Source: Didymella arachidicola (lineage: Eukaryota > Ascomycota > Dothideomycetes > Pleosporales > Didymellaceae). From it: a stretch of DNA of 64,000 bases. Below are positions 1-11,500 of this stretch, piece by piece (the first letter of the stretch is position 1; every line of letters starts with the position of its first letter). Below the pieces are notes generated by a model. The model was given only the letters and a program-made list of their open reading frames with translations, did not search any database and was not told where the DNA came from. A program made the position numbers and the translations under genes. The stretch spans positions 310,001 through 374,000 of the forward strand of contig CM050002.1 in the NCBI GenBank assembly GCA_016630955.3, in the 5' to 3' direction.

Positions 1-978
1 TCCCGCATGCTCACTGTCTGACAGCTGTTCAATGCATGGCTGCCGAGATGGCCGCCGTAAAACTCGAAATCATCTCGAGGTCAAGCTGCCTCAGGCGTAA
101 AGGCGTCGCAAGGATGTTGCTGGTTTGGGTATACACAGGTCGTACAGGGAGCCTCACTAGCCAGCATTTCGGCATGCGAATTAGTAAATTGCGAGAGACG
201 ATCTTTCGTAAAAGGGCATCACCATGCAGGGGACCACAGGTCAGTCGGAATGCGCGTGGTATTAAGAGAGGATCGTGTCGTGTCTCCACAGTCCTAGCTA
301 AACCGCATTAGACGTGATGAAACGCGCTTGACGTCGCTGCGCCAAGTACGGAAGGCGCTTCCATGCTGCACTTGCTCCAAGACGTACACATTAGGCACAA
401 AATGCCTCGGCGCATGAAATCCGCCTCTAAGCCAAAAACACCACGGCATCGATATACGTAGTGCTCAGATGCTGCTGCACAATACGTCCACTCACCTGAA
501 ACCCATGGAGATCTGACGCTGGTGAGAGGTGTGCCACAGTGTGACGCACACCCTATCTGCAACTACTCCGGGTTACTTGTGACAGGACGCCGCTCATCCG
601 TCAGGCTGTGTTGAGGCATTGATCGCCCGGTCGCTCTCGGAACCCGTCTGGCCTACGCGAGTAAAGAATGATGATCCCCGGGGGGCTTCGTTCCTTCGCA
701 CTGTAAAACCGAGCAATTCCTCTCCTTTCATTCCTCAACCACTCGTGATATTATCGAACGCCCAGTGAACTACTGCGGCCGACCCCGCTCTTCTGCACAC
801 GAAAGCAAACGGCCTCGCCTTCCATGGGCCGCCGCACCTCCACTTCCTAACGCTCCTTTGGTCTCTAGGCACACAAGTACACCGTATCGCCTCTATCACT
901 CCTTCCACAGCTTCTTTCACTTCTTTTCGACCAAAGGCCCGGTGCCGTTGAATTGACATCTTCTTAAATACCATTGCC
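1..978. other. Intergenic sequence upstream of the GT31-like gene
   Basis: No open frame here has a recognisable domain, and the frames present overlap one another on both strands as expected by chance. The last 250 bases before position 979 are pyrimidine-rich on the + strand (CT tracts near 890-930), a common look for a fungal core promoter and 5' leader. No RNA gene was recognised. Confidence 0.5.
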
Positions 979-2400
979 ATGGCGGGCCGCAGCTTCCTCT
1001 GCCGGCTAGTCCTCTATGCCGTCTTCTCCATCTCCGCAATCAGCCTCTTTACCAAATCTGGATCGCCTTCCTTCTTCTATCGATATTCGAACTCCGTCGC
1101 TCTCCAGCAAGGAGAGATTTTCTGTCCGCAGTCCGAACTTGCCGACGACGTATTAGTCGTGCTGCGCACAGGCGCCACTGAATCTCGCGAAAAGCTGCCC
1201 GTGCACTTTAGGACTACTCTCCGATGTGTGCCCCACTTTGTTGTCTTCTCTGACCTGGACGAGAAGATCGAAGGGAATGAGGTCCACGATGTTCTGGGAA
1301 GCGTCAGCGATCTGACGAGGCAAGAGCATGAGGACTTCAAACTTTACCATCAGTTACAGAAGCACGGCAAGCGGGGTTTGCAGAATCAGCAAGTCCTCAC
1401 CTCGCAGTCGGGTTCATTCAAGGGCGACTACCTGCAGACAGACAATAACGGCTGGAGGTTAGATAAGTGGAAGTTCTTACCCATGATCGATCAGGCCTAC
1501 GCGAAGAAGCCCACTGCCAAGTGGTTCGTCTTCATTGAGGCAGACACTTACCTGGGCTGGAACAACCTGCTCGAGTACCTCGCCGGCTTCGACGACACCA
1601 AATCATACTACATTGGGAAGCATCTCTACATTAGCGATGTCGAATTCGGTTATGGCGGTGCGGGTTTCGTCCTCTCCAACCCCGCCATGCGCAAGGTGTC
1701 AGAGCAGCGCTCAAACAACCTCTACCACTACGAAGAGTTCACCAAGTCGCATTGGGTTGGCGACTGTGCACTTGGAAAGGTGCTGGAGGATGTGAAGGTC
1801 CCCTTGCACCGCGCCTTCCCGCACTTCCAAAGCGACTCTCCAGCGACAGTCGACCCGGCCGTCATGAAAATCGATCGCGACCTCTGGTGCTACCCCACCA
1901 TCACCTACCACCATGTTTCGCCAGCCGAGATCGACGAGCTTTGGCGGTTCGAGCAAGAGTGGTACAAGGAACATGACAACATTGTCCTGAGACATCGTGA
2001 CGTGTTCCTCTCGCACGTCCGACCTAAGATCGGCGCATCGGTGGCATATTGGGACAATATGTCTGTCGATGCGGAGTATAACGCTCACGATTACTCCTCG
2101 TCGCACAAGAAGGAGGAGCGAGAAGCGTGGAAGTCGTTCGCGCATTGTCGCGCGCTGTGCGAAAGCCAGAACAAGTGCATGCAGTTCTCCTTTGATTCGG
2201 GGAGTTGCTCCATCTCCAACTCCTTCCGCCTAGGCTATGCGAAACCAAATGAAAAAGTGAAGAGCGGGTGGATGACAGACAGAGTCGACGACCTCTTCAG
2301 GTCGCTCGATGACAGATGCGGGATAAGAGACTGGTTCACGCCCGCAAATGAAGGCGTGAACGCGAAAACACAGTCGGCAATGCGACGACAGAGAAAATAG
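979..2400 (+). CDS. GT31-like (fringe/DUF604-type) type II membrane glycosyltransferase
   Basis: A single exon encodes 473 aa. Residues about 5-25 are a hydrophobic signal anchor behind a short basic N-terminus, so the protein is probably a Golgi type II membrane enzyme. The segment around residues 180-250 carries FVFIEADTYLGW (an E-x-D-T version of the metal-binding DxD motif) and later GGAGFVLS, both typical of fungal beta-1,3-glycosyltransferases of the fringe/GT31 group. The C-terminal region (about 395-430) has a cysteine pattern (HCRALCESQNKC, then GSCSIS) resembling the PAN/apple-like tail of many fungal members. Known members transfer galactose-type sugars, but the donor and acceptor cannot be read from sequence. 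The start ATG lies in a good context (gccATGGCG) directly before the anchor. The next gene is convergent. Confidence 0.85.
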   Translation: MAGRSFLCRLVLYAVFSISAISLFTKSGSPSFFYRYSNSVALQQGEIFCPQSELADDVLVVLRTGATESREKLPVHFRTTLRCVPHFVVFSDLDEKIEGNEVHDVLGSVSDLTRQEHEDFKLYHQLQKHGKRGLQNQQVLTSQSGSFKGDYLQTDNNGWRLDKWKFLPMIDQAYAKKPTAKWFVFIEADTYLGWNNLLEYLAGFDDTKSYYIGKHLYISDVEFGYGGAGFVLSNPAMRKVSEQRSNNLYHYEEFTKSHWVGDCALGKVLEDVKVPLHRAFPHFQSDSPATVDPAVMKIDRDLWCYPTITYHHVSPAEIDELWRFEQEWYKEHDNIVLRHRDVFLSHVRPKIGASVAYWDNMSVDAEYNAHDYSSSHKKEEREAWKSFAHCRALCESQNKCMQFSFDSGSCSISNSFRLGYAKPNEKVKSGWMTDRVDDLFRSLDDRCGIRDWFTPANEGVNAKTQSAMRRQRK

Positions 2401-2874
2401 AGAAGGACACTCAAAGAAAGAAAGGAGTTCAGGTCAGGCTGAAGGGAAACTCGGAACATGATGATACCCATACTATACACTCGCTAGGGGACAACCCCAC
2501 TCTTTCTTAATCACGAGCCACGGCAGTCCGTAGGACCTCACCACGTCACCATAATTTAAAGAACGAAAACATCTGCAAAGAAACGTTTACCCCAGCTTAG
2601 TTGTATGGTGAAGCAGCAGTGCCGAGAGGTGAGGTCCAAATACCCTTCGAACCCAGCGTCTCGCTGTGTTCTAGACCCAAGCCCCAGGCTTGCCCCAATA
2701 TTAAACCATGCCCCATGCAGCCCGATCGGGACAGAGTATTGACAACAGCGGTTTAGTGCTACCAAGGATCAATGGAACTGGAAATGGATCTCGATAGTGA
2801 AACTGGGGTACCGCCGATGTGCTAACAACCGTTGTTCGCCAGATATGGCCGTGGAGACAACCTTGCGGGTAGCT
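2401..2874. other. Convergent 3' flanks
   Basis: This spacer lies between the stop of the + strand glycosyltransferase and the stop of the - strand membrane protein. It should hold the two 3' untranslated regions and poly(A) signals. I see no repeat, RNA gene or credible ORF. Confidence 0.5.
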
Positions 2875-3873
2875 TCACCACAGCCCATCCATGAAGCCTA
2901 ACAATGAGCCTTTTTGTGCAAGCATGGCTGACTCCGCAACCTGGTGCTCGTCCTGCTGTGCATCGGTATGTACATCAGACACAGCGTCCGGCTGTGAAAC
3001 AACAGCGACAGCGCCGTTCTCGACATCGCCTTCAGTCGAGCCTGTCGTCCCACCAACAGTCGCAGCTACCGGAACCTCATAGAGCTCATAATCCACCTCG
3101 CCCTGCTGTCCCTCATTCGCCTCGCCGTCCTGCACCTGCTCTCCCGCATAAATCTCACCATTGCCAAACCCCCGATCATCATCATCCCACTCAACCATCC
3201 CATCATCACCCCCACCCACAACCTCAACCAACTCCCCTTCTTCGTCCCGCACTTCACCCTCGGTCCCTTCCTCAAACGCATCCAAAGTGCTGCTCCCCAC
3301 CCCCTTCTCCCCGCCTTGCCTCTCACCACCCCAACTCGGCCGGTCCCAAATCTTGCTCAAATCCACCCCTTCAGGCGTACCCCAGCCAGCAATCACACTC
3401 CCACCCCCGACATGCTTCGAACTGGCGCCGATGTAGTCCCCGACCAACGCGCCGCCGCCGCGGCCCTTGCAGCCGACGGCTTCGCAGCGCCAGCCGAGAC
3501 TGACGAAGACCAGGACGGCGACGAGGATGAGCAGACGCAAGAGTGTGCGGGTGCGCGGTACTCGCGGGCCAGGGGTGGCGGCAGTGAGGACGGGTTGGTC
3601 GTAACCTACGAGTCTGGAATGTCGACGTCCTCGTTCGCGGTCGAGGGGGGGTGTTTGGGGCGAGGCGATGAGTTTCTCGTCGTAGTCCCTGTGGATGGAG
3701 AGGAAAGAGCGGGGTTTGTGGGAAAAGTAGTCGGGCGAGAGCTGGGATGAGTGGGTCATTGTAGTGGTGATGGTATTGGTGTTTGAGCCCGATGAGCGGA
3801 TGGATTGGTGGTATAGAGGTGATGCTGGGTCGTGGTAGGGTGTGCCTAGGTCGATAGTAGAGTAAGGATGCAT
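2875..3873 (-). CDS. Hypothetical acidic single-pass type II membrane protein
   Basis: A 332-aa open frame that I do not recognise. Residues 1-105 are polar and rich in Ser, Pro and Arg. One clear membrane segment follows a basic patch at about 110-128 (LLRLLILVAVLVFVSLGW). After it come a Gly-rich stretch with the motif GVDLSKIWDRPSW and then a long region rich in Glu, Asp and Gly with little predicted fold. The topology (basic residues before the helix, acidic outer tail) suggests a cytosolic N-terminus and a lumenal or external C-terminus. The unbroken frame and membrane segment favour a real gene, but low complexity and the absence of a named domain keep confidence moderate. The start could be an internal Met (for example residue 39). 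Confidence 0.6.
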   Translation of the reverse strand: MHPYSTIDLGTPYHDPASPLYHQSIRSSGSNTNTITTTMTHSSQLSPDYFSHKPRSFLSIHRDYDEKLIASPQTPPLDRERGRRHSRLVGYDQPVLTAATPGPRVPRTRTLLRLLILVAVLVFVSLGWRCEAVGCKGRGGGALVGDYIGASSKHVGGGSVIAGWGTPEGVDLSKIWDRPSWGGERQGGEKGVGSSTLDAFEEGTEGEVRDEEGELVEVVGGGDDGMVEWDDDDRGFGNGEIYAGEQVQDGEANEGQQGEVDYELYEVPVAATVGGTTGSTEGDVENGAVAVVSQPDAVSDVHTDAQQDEHQVAESAMLAQKGSLLGFMDGLW

Positions 3874-4398
3874 GCAATGCTAAAAGCTGTTCTACAAGAG
3901 GAGATGCAGAGTACGGTGCTCTAGGAGAGATGTGCTGCGATGTATACTCGTTATGCTCCTCGTGGGGTCGGGCAAGATCATGCAGCAGGTAAGGGACAAA
4001 TGGGCCCCGACGCGTCTCGTGCCGCACGCAGAATGAAGAATACGCAAGGAATCAGAACGGAATGTGAATTGTAGGCAGTGTACAATTGCACCCTCATCTC
4101 GATTACTACTTCGTTCATTACAAAGGAAATGTATGGTCTGACTTGGCGCTCTTCAGAAACATCAACTCATCGATAGTGATGGTCAAAATAGTAGAAGTCG
4201 TAGTTGCAACTTTCCATTTCCATCCGCAGAGGTATTTCCAAAGCTTATGTGTTCGTTTTTCTTCGTAATCAACTGCAAAAAGATCATCGTCCGCTCGACT
4301 ATGGAGGGGTGCTCGGCGAGCGTATTAAAGAGCATACGGGTAATTCAGGCCTAGGCGAAACGGGGTATGTAGTGAATGGGAAGAGTGAATGGTGGCGC
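3874..4398. other. Intergenic spacer between two minus-strand genes
   Basis: It should hold the promoter of the membrane protein gene and the 3' flank of the BOI-like gene. No domain-bearing ORF, repeat or RNA gene was seen. Confidence 0.45.
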
Positions 4399-7300
4399 TC
4401 ATGCGACAATTGGCGCCAGAGGCTTGTCTTGCGGCTGCTGCTGTTGCTCATGCTCAGACTCATTGACTGAGGATGCGTAATGCGAGCCGTTCTCGGCGTA
4501 GCTGAGTAGTGCCTGCGCACCATCCAGTCCTGAGATAGCGAGGCCTTGCTTCTCGTCTTCTTCATGGATGGTGCTGTCTTGTATGCTCTCTTTGCCAAGC
4601 TCGCTCCTCTTGCTAGATGACGTCTCGACGTCCTCATCGTCCATCAGATTCGGTGGACGCTGACGCATGGCGCGAGCCTTCTCCAACGAAATGGTCTTCT
4701 GCTGGTATGTGGTCGTGAATGGGAGGCCCTCGTCGCGGTCAATCGTAGCTTTCATAAGCGCTGCCATCCACAGTCGGCCTACAGCCAGACTGTCAACAGC
4801 AAAGTAGTGCACAATAGGCTTGGTGAACTGCACACCCTTCTGCAGGCCTGCGCGCGGCGGGACCAGCTTGAAGATAAACATGCCATCCATGCTCTCCTCG
4901 ACATTCACAGCTTTGGCGCTGTCTACTGATGCCGCAGTCTCGATTGTGGCATTGTGGGGAGAAGAGGGTGACGATGCTGCACGAGTAATCGACGCATGCA
5001 AGCCGGTCATTCTTTCGTTGTTGGCAGGCAAAACACGGTGCGAAGAGATGTCGATGAGTCCCTTCTCTTCCGTATCGTTCTCGCTGTAGTAGTACGATAA
5101 CCGTCGACCTCGCAGCACGAACAGACGCGTCTTCCATGTCGTCATCAGACTAGAAGATTTCTTCTTCATCCAGCCGCTGTAGTCGCAATTCTTCATAGCT
5201 TCCTGTGGTGTGATTTGTTGACGACCTTTAAGATAAGCGCTTGTGCCGTGCTTGCTGGCCTTTTTCTTAGGCACCACCTCTTTGTTCCCGGTGGCCCCGC
5301 TGGTGTGCCGTCTATCACCCTTGTCAAGCTCAAAGCTCTTCGAGACCGATGTCCCAGAGGGCGTGCTTGATCCAGTCCTCGTTGGTGACTGCATAGGCGA
5401 ATCCTTGTTCGACGAGTGAGCAACATCCACAGCACTCGCATTCGCTCTCTCTCCACCAGTGATAGCATCTGATATCGCTCTGAGGCCAGCAGTGCGTGAC
5501 TTCTTGCTAAAGAACGAATTCGACTGTGTAGTCGCTGCCGGTGAGGGCGAAGCACGTCCAGTCGACGACGTTTCACTGCCGGGTAATGCCGGGGAGTTGG
5601 CGATGGCATCGATGCTTGGTGTGTCATAGCTGAGCTTAGTGACGGTGGGCGGTCCTTCATTGGTAGGTTTGAGTGGACGCACAAAGTCGAACGCGCTTGA
5701 GCGGTCGCTCTTGATGCTTCCCCCAAAGTACTGCTTAGCCGCAGGGGATACTGCGCTTTGTCTCGCAGCCGAGTCGGTACTGCCAATCCTACTGTGTCGA
5801 CGGCTGTACGATATGCTGAGGCTAGGATTGCGAGCAGAGGCATCGCTATCTCGCTTTCGAAGCACATTACGGTTCTTGCGGTTGTCGACCTCGCCGCCCG
5901 AGAAATAGCCTCTGTCCACATCGTTTGCCGCATTCAAACCAGCTTCTCTAGTATCGAAAGCTGTCCCATTGGTGCTCAAAGCATGTATGTGATTCGAGGA
6001 GGCTGGGCGTTGAAGATCGTGCGAAGTCTTCTGAGGTGATCCCATCGTCCAATTGCGGTCGAACGATGGGGCTTTCCTGTGCGCTGGTCCAATGGGCACT
6101 GTTGACGCAGGCTTGATGTTGCCAGGGGATGGTGGGTTGACGTTGTAGTCGATCGAGGAATGCCGTCTGTTGTGGTTGAGGCTGCGTACCGAAGCAGCAG
6201 AAGGGCGGCTGGCGAGTGGTGGGGAAGCTGGTATTGTGTTGATCAGAGGAGATGTTGGCTCGATAGTCGAGCTTATTGAACGGCCCGCCGCGGACATTGC
6301 GCGGGGGACGTTGTGGCGACCGGTGCTGCCCCGTGAGCCCATACTCTCCCTGAGGGTGGGTATCCGGGGTAGCATGCCTGCGCCCAGCGAAGAAGCGCGG
6401 TTTCTTGTGGTTGTCTCCTCCATTGGTGAAAAGTCTTCGAGGCTATCGTGCGGCGTCAGAGCTTTGGCAGCCTCTTTTGCATTGCGGACCTCTTGTTGCA
6501 GGGCGTTGATCTTCATCCACGTACGCAAGCGAGGACCCATGGGCCCCAAATCGAACTCCTTCATGAAGATGAAATTGCGGTCCACACCCAGCAACGCCTC
6601 GCCGTCGATATCCTGGTCCTTGAACACATCGCAATGTTTCGTCTCAACACCCACATCCTCCAGGTATTCGGCAACGCGCGCTGGCGACCAAGTCTTGACC
6701 TCCTCTTCTGTGTGGAAGTTCTGCTCCTCTTCTTCCGTTTCCTGGCCATTCACATACGATAGACGGTGGTGGCTGCTGTACTCGCTCCCAGAGTCGTTGT
6801 TGATGTTGCTGGGCTTCAGGTCACGTTGGGCTACGGCTGCGCTATGACGGGGCGTGCTCATGTCGGTGATGTGCTCGTCGATGACGCTCAGAGTCTCATG
6901 CATGACGGGGCTCCCGATCGAGGTCTCTTCGTGGGGCTCTTCGCCGTTCAGGGTCATGCTAATGCTACGTGGCGCAGCGTTCAGCGAGGCCCTGCGCGCA
7001 ATCTCAGCGCCGGTGGTCGAGTTGGCTACGTTCAGGGGCTCTGTCGGGCCCTGGGCGAGGATGGGCGATTTGGGGGCGCCCAGCGGCTGGGTCGGCGGCG
7101 GTATCGAGGTCGCGGTGCCGGGCGCAACAGGCTGCGTCGGCGTCTGCAGCTGCGACGCGCTCGAGGCGTTGCGCGAGTGCACGGGGGCACTCGCTGAGGC
7201 GGGTGCTGGGGCGGGTGCTGGGGCGGGTCGTGTGTAGACTGGCGTGTGTTAGAGACGGCAACGCCTGGCACTCGGTCGCTCCTGCGCTGGGAGAGGCTCG

Positions 7301-7631
7301 GTCTCACGCACCTTCAGGGAACAGCCCGTTCTCCCCGCTCTCGGTGTTCTTGCCCAGGAACCAGCCATCGCCGAAGTCGTCGTCGCGCTCGATGAGCTCA
7401 ACGCGATCTCCCCGCCTTAGGCTCAGCTCGTCCGGGCTGCGGGCAACGAACTCGTCTGCGGCAGGCTGTCAGCGTTGCGGTTGCAGCGCACCTCGCTCGC
7501 TGCCATGGGCGCAGTCGAGCTCCGGTGCACGCGGAAGGGGGTGGGGGAGACTCACGCACGACTATCAGCAGGTCGCCCGGCCGGCAGTGCTCCGTGTGGG
7601 AGCGCAGTCCGGAGGCCATGGCCATGGCCAT
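4399..7631 (-). CDS. BOI1/BOI2-like polarity protein (SH3-SAM-PH), three exons
   Basis: I rebuilt three exons: 7631-7556, 7455-7312 and 7238-4399 (introns 100 and 73 bp, GT-AG), giving 1019 aa. Splicing joins VVH to EFVARSPDELSL and then GLFPE to VYTRP, completing an SH3 domain at about residues 24-75. An Ala/Pro run and long Ser-rich linkers follow. A SAM domain begins with TWSPARVAEYLEDVGV (about 255-320), and a PH domain begins with YSGWMKKKSSSLMTTWKTR (about 735-895, with an internal insert). This order matches yeast Boi1/Boi2 and filamentous homologues, which bind phosphoinositides and Cdc42/Bem1-type partners at growth sites and promote exocytosis. Without the two small exons the frame from 7182 would lack the SH3 domain. 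The first codons (MAMAMASG) lie in a CCATGG repeat, so the exact start is uncertain by up to 12 bases. Confidence 0.9.
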
Positions 7632-8535
7632 GGTTGCGCCGAGGGGTGGAGGGAGGGTGAGGCCCAGCGCGGTAGGGGGGCAGGAGGGCAGCAGGGCGAG
7701 GGCGTGAGGAGTGCAGCGGAGGCGTCAAGACAGCCCAGCCTCAGCGACTGTGCATGATGTAGTGATATAGTTTGGAAGCGTGCGCGCTATTGCCCGTCGC
7801 TGCCAGAAAAGGGTCCCCTCGTCTTGATGCGGACTGACTCGGACACGCCGTTTCGAGGATGCTCCCGAGCGCGCCGTGGTTCGAAACGTGCAAAAGAACA
7901 GCGGTGGCCAGAAAGGTAATGAGGTGGTGCGGCTTTGGTCTGCATCGTGGCACCTCTGGCGCCCTATTCTTGGACGTGGGCGGCGAGCTTGCTTCCAGCC
8001 ACTGAGCGTCGGTGGTGCAGCAGCGCTCCCCTCACCAAATTAATTGCTGTGAGACGTGGTACGGGCAGGCTGGCTCCGCGAGCAGCACAGAAGACAAGTT
8101 CCTTGCTGCACGCATTTCCCTTTGGCAGCTGGCAGCCGCTGCGTGCTCGTCCTGAGCCAAGCAGCTCGACGATCAACGTCGTTGGCTGCTCCTGCTGTTC
8201 CACGAACGCGCCTGCCTCGTTAGCGCCGCCGCGGCAGGGACGACCTGTCGGCACGCATATGTCTGCAATCCTGCCCAGAGACCCACTGCACTTCTTCAAC
8301 GGCCGTTCAACACGCCTTCCTCCTGGACTGCAGTCAGTTGCGCGACATGGTCAACTAAGCCCGTTTGTCGCGCCTGCCTGCTATGCCCATACACTGCCGG
8401 TTAGCTCTCGTTGACATGCACTCCCCGCATTCGCCGCGCTACCTGCGAACGGCGTATCGCTCGCCAGCCCACGCCGCAATAGACACGCATCCACCACGGC
8501 GGTTCTCGCCTTGGGAAATTCCTCGCTGAGGAAGT
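7632..8535. promoter_or_regulatory. Divergent promoter region (BOI-like / SP-RING genes)
   Basis: About 900 bp separate the two divergent start codons, so this interval must carry both promoters. No core element can be assigned with confidence. The frames that cross it are short and without domains. Confidence 0.4.
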
Positions 8536-11500
8536 ATGACCGCCGGTGCACTGGGGCGTGCACCGGGCGACGCCCACAATGCGGATGCGTCCGCGACTGC
8601 AAGCACGTTAAACCGTGCGCTGGGCAGAAAGCACATCAAGTCATGGATGAATGGCGCTACCAACCAGACTCCATCCTTGCCCCCGTTGCCTCATAGGCCA
8701 AGCACCACGCCACACCTTGCGCCTCATGTTGCTTTGAAGAAGAGAGGCAGACCCAGAAAGTACCCACTTCCAGAAGCTGTCGACCAGCAGCACGCGATCA
8801 GCGCATCTTCTGTCAACACCCGTACCACGACCGCGCCTCCCGCCGAGAGATTGCCGCTATCGAACTCGACGTCGCCACAGCTCGCGAACATCGTCACAAA
8901 TCATCCACAGATTCCCAGCCATGGCAACCTTGACGTCAGCGTGTTCCCTTCACCCACACCAAGTGAAGAGGATACACATCAAAGTGGCTTGCAGATTCAG
9001 GGACTAGGGACGGGACAATCGGCCAGCGTCGACCGGCTTGACTTTGCGTCTATGCACTCACCACAAGCCCCCATTCCTGGCACAGCATCGACCACCAGGA
9101 GTTACACGGGAGAACACCTTCCCCTTCAAAAGCGTCCAGTCGTGGAGATATCAGAGCCTACTAAGAGAGCACGTGTCGATACAGCACAATCTCCCTCTAG
9201 ACCACCTACAACAATGTCGCCTGTCGAGCTGCCCACGTTTCCAGGATTCCCACAACGGCCTTCACCACCCCATACCCAAATTAGGAGCCCTTTACTAAGC
9301 CAGGCACCAAGTCGTAGCCCACCCTCCAGCCGGATATCAAATAGGCAGCTGGCATCACCCCAGCTCGCGCAGGCATCGCGACCTTCCGGCGGTCTTCCAT
9401 GCTCGCGCGCAAATCCGTCCCCCGTACTAAATCAAGTTCAGCAGCATGCGCAGGCTCGTGATGAATACACCCATCCACAACTAATCGCGCAGTCGCCTGG
9501 AATGCCGGCGGCTACCCAGCCATATCCACAGCATCCTCACGTTGTAGCCTCACAGCGACGCTTATCCCAGAAGGATGACTGGTATACGGTTGATGACTGC
9601 ACATACGAACTAAGCTCTCTTGCTACCCGATATCCGCACATGCTTCGCAATCCTGCGGACACAGTACGCCTGCGGGTCCTAGAAGAGGCGGTGATGGCTA
9701 ATGATTGGGCTTATCTGATCTTGCATCAGTATTATTGTATCATGACCTATTCGCCGCAGGATCTCCCCTTGAGTCTGCAGCGCAATAGCAACCTTCCTCT
9801 AGCGCGCTCGCTCTTGCATGCAGTGCTCGACGACAACACGCAACTTTCGACAGTCGTGCTAGCCTTCTTCGCCACCTTCCCGTATGCTGTCGATGTTCTT
9901 GCATTAAGATGGCCAACGAGATATCAGGAGTTGGAACACGGGTTTGTGGCTTTTGTCAACATGTCAGCCCACGTTGGAGCATTGAGGCAAGCATGTGAGA
10001 GGCGAGGAGTACCGCCGACCCCGCGTGAATTTGCCAATTGCGCAATCACGTCAGTGGTGCTTCGACGACTTGTGTTCAGATCAATTCTGCGTGTCTTATG
10101 GGCCGGGTGCCCTCCAATTATTGAGAAGGGTCAGTTTGAGGACCAGGCTTTGCGATACTTCGACCGGGCGCAAGCGACGTATAAACACTGGAGAGCAGCA
10201 GGCGGAGTGGGAGGTCGCGAGCAAGCCGATCTCGAACTGCGAAGTTGGCAAAATGATTTCTTTCACATCGCGAGCTTACTCGATGCGACGTTACAAACAC
10301 AAGGGTTTCAGCCGCTTTGCTTGGCTTCACCTCAGCAACAGCAACAGCAGCTCATTCAGCAACAGCAACATCAGCTCGTCCAGCAGCGGCAACAGCAGCT
10401 CACTCAGCAACAATCGCATCCGCGTGTGGAATCACAGCAACAGTCATACCCAGCGAATGGCTCTGCGAACGCAAGAGTATCTGGCTGCACGCATCCTGCG
10501 CCGCTGGCGCCGCCGAGAACGTATCTACCCCCAGCACCGCAGGCGCACCCCTCTTCTCCACCTCGCCAAGGCCGCACTCCGTTGCTGCCACCAAGTGGCG
10601 TCCGCCAGTCACAGCAAAGAGTCCCTGTTCCTTCATGCTTTGGCTTGCATCAAGCTCATCTGCGCAGTCCAGTCTTGCGGGCTGCAAACTTGAGTTCGCC
10701 GAGTTACTTGTTTTGGCAAGGGTTCATACTCAAACCGCGGAGATTGAAGAACGCAAATACAGCCATCGAGAAGTTATCGTTTACGTTCGGTGCCAAGGAC
10801 ATGGAAGTCGTCGCTAAGGCAATGTCCATGCCACCAGGCGCTCCGGAAATTCGACTTATTGATGAGGACCATAGATTAATTCGGTTGCGCTCTGTCAATT
10901 GGCCAGCTCATCCGACGCCGAGTGATGAAGAGTGGGCCGTTGCAGACACCAGCTGGGTCCCGCATTCGTTCTTCTCACTGAATGATCGTCCGTTAGAAGT
11001 CCGCAAAAAGCTGCACCATGGGAAAGATCTGCCCGTCGACATCACTCCACTAGTCTCCAGGGGTGAGAATGTTCTGGAGATATCAGTTATGAGCAACTCG
11101 GACGACCATGCCTACCGAAACTACTTGATTGCAGTCGAGTTTCTTGGGGTCATGACGAGACAGTCTATCGAAAAGCGCTGTCGAGAGGAGACTGTCCCCG
11201 CCCGGGCCGTGATCGGCGACATCAAGCGAAAGCTCTTAGCCAGCGCTACTGATGACGACGAAGTCATTTTGATGGAGAGCACCCTCACTATCAACCTGCG
11301 CGACCCATTCAGTGCTTCGAAAATCTGCGACACTCCTGTCCGAGGCAAAGCATGTCTTCACAATGAGTGCTTCGACCTTGATACATTCCTTGAGACGCGA
11401 CCAAGGAAGGGTGATGCGACCGCCGCGGATCAGTGGCGCTGTCCGATTTGTAAAGCAGATGCGCGGCCAAGCTCACTTGCTGTCGATGGTTTCCTAGTTG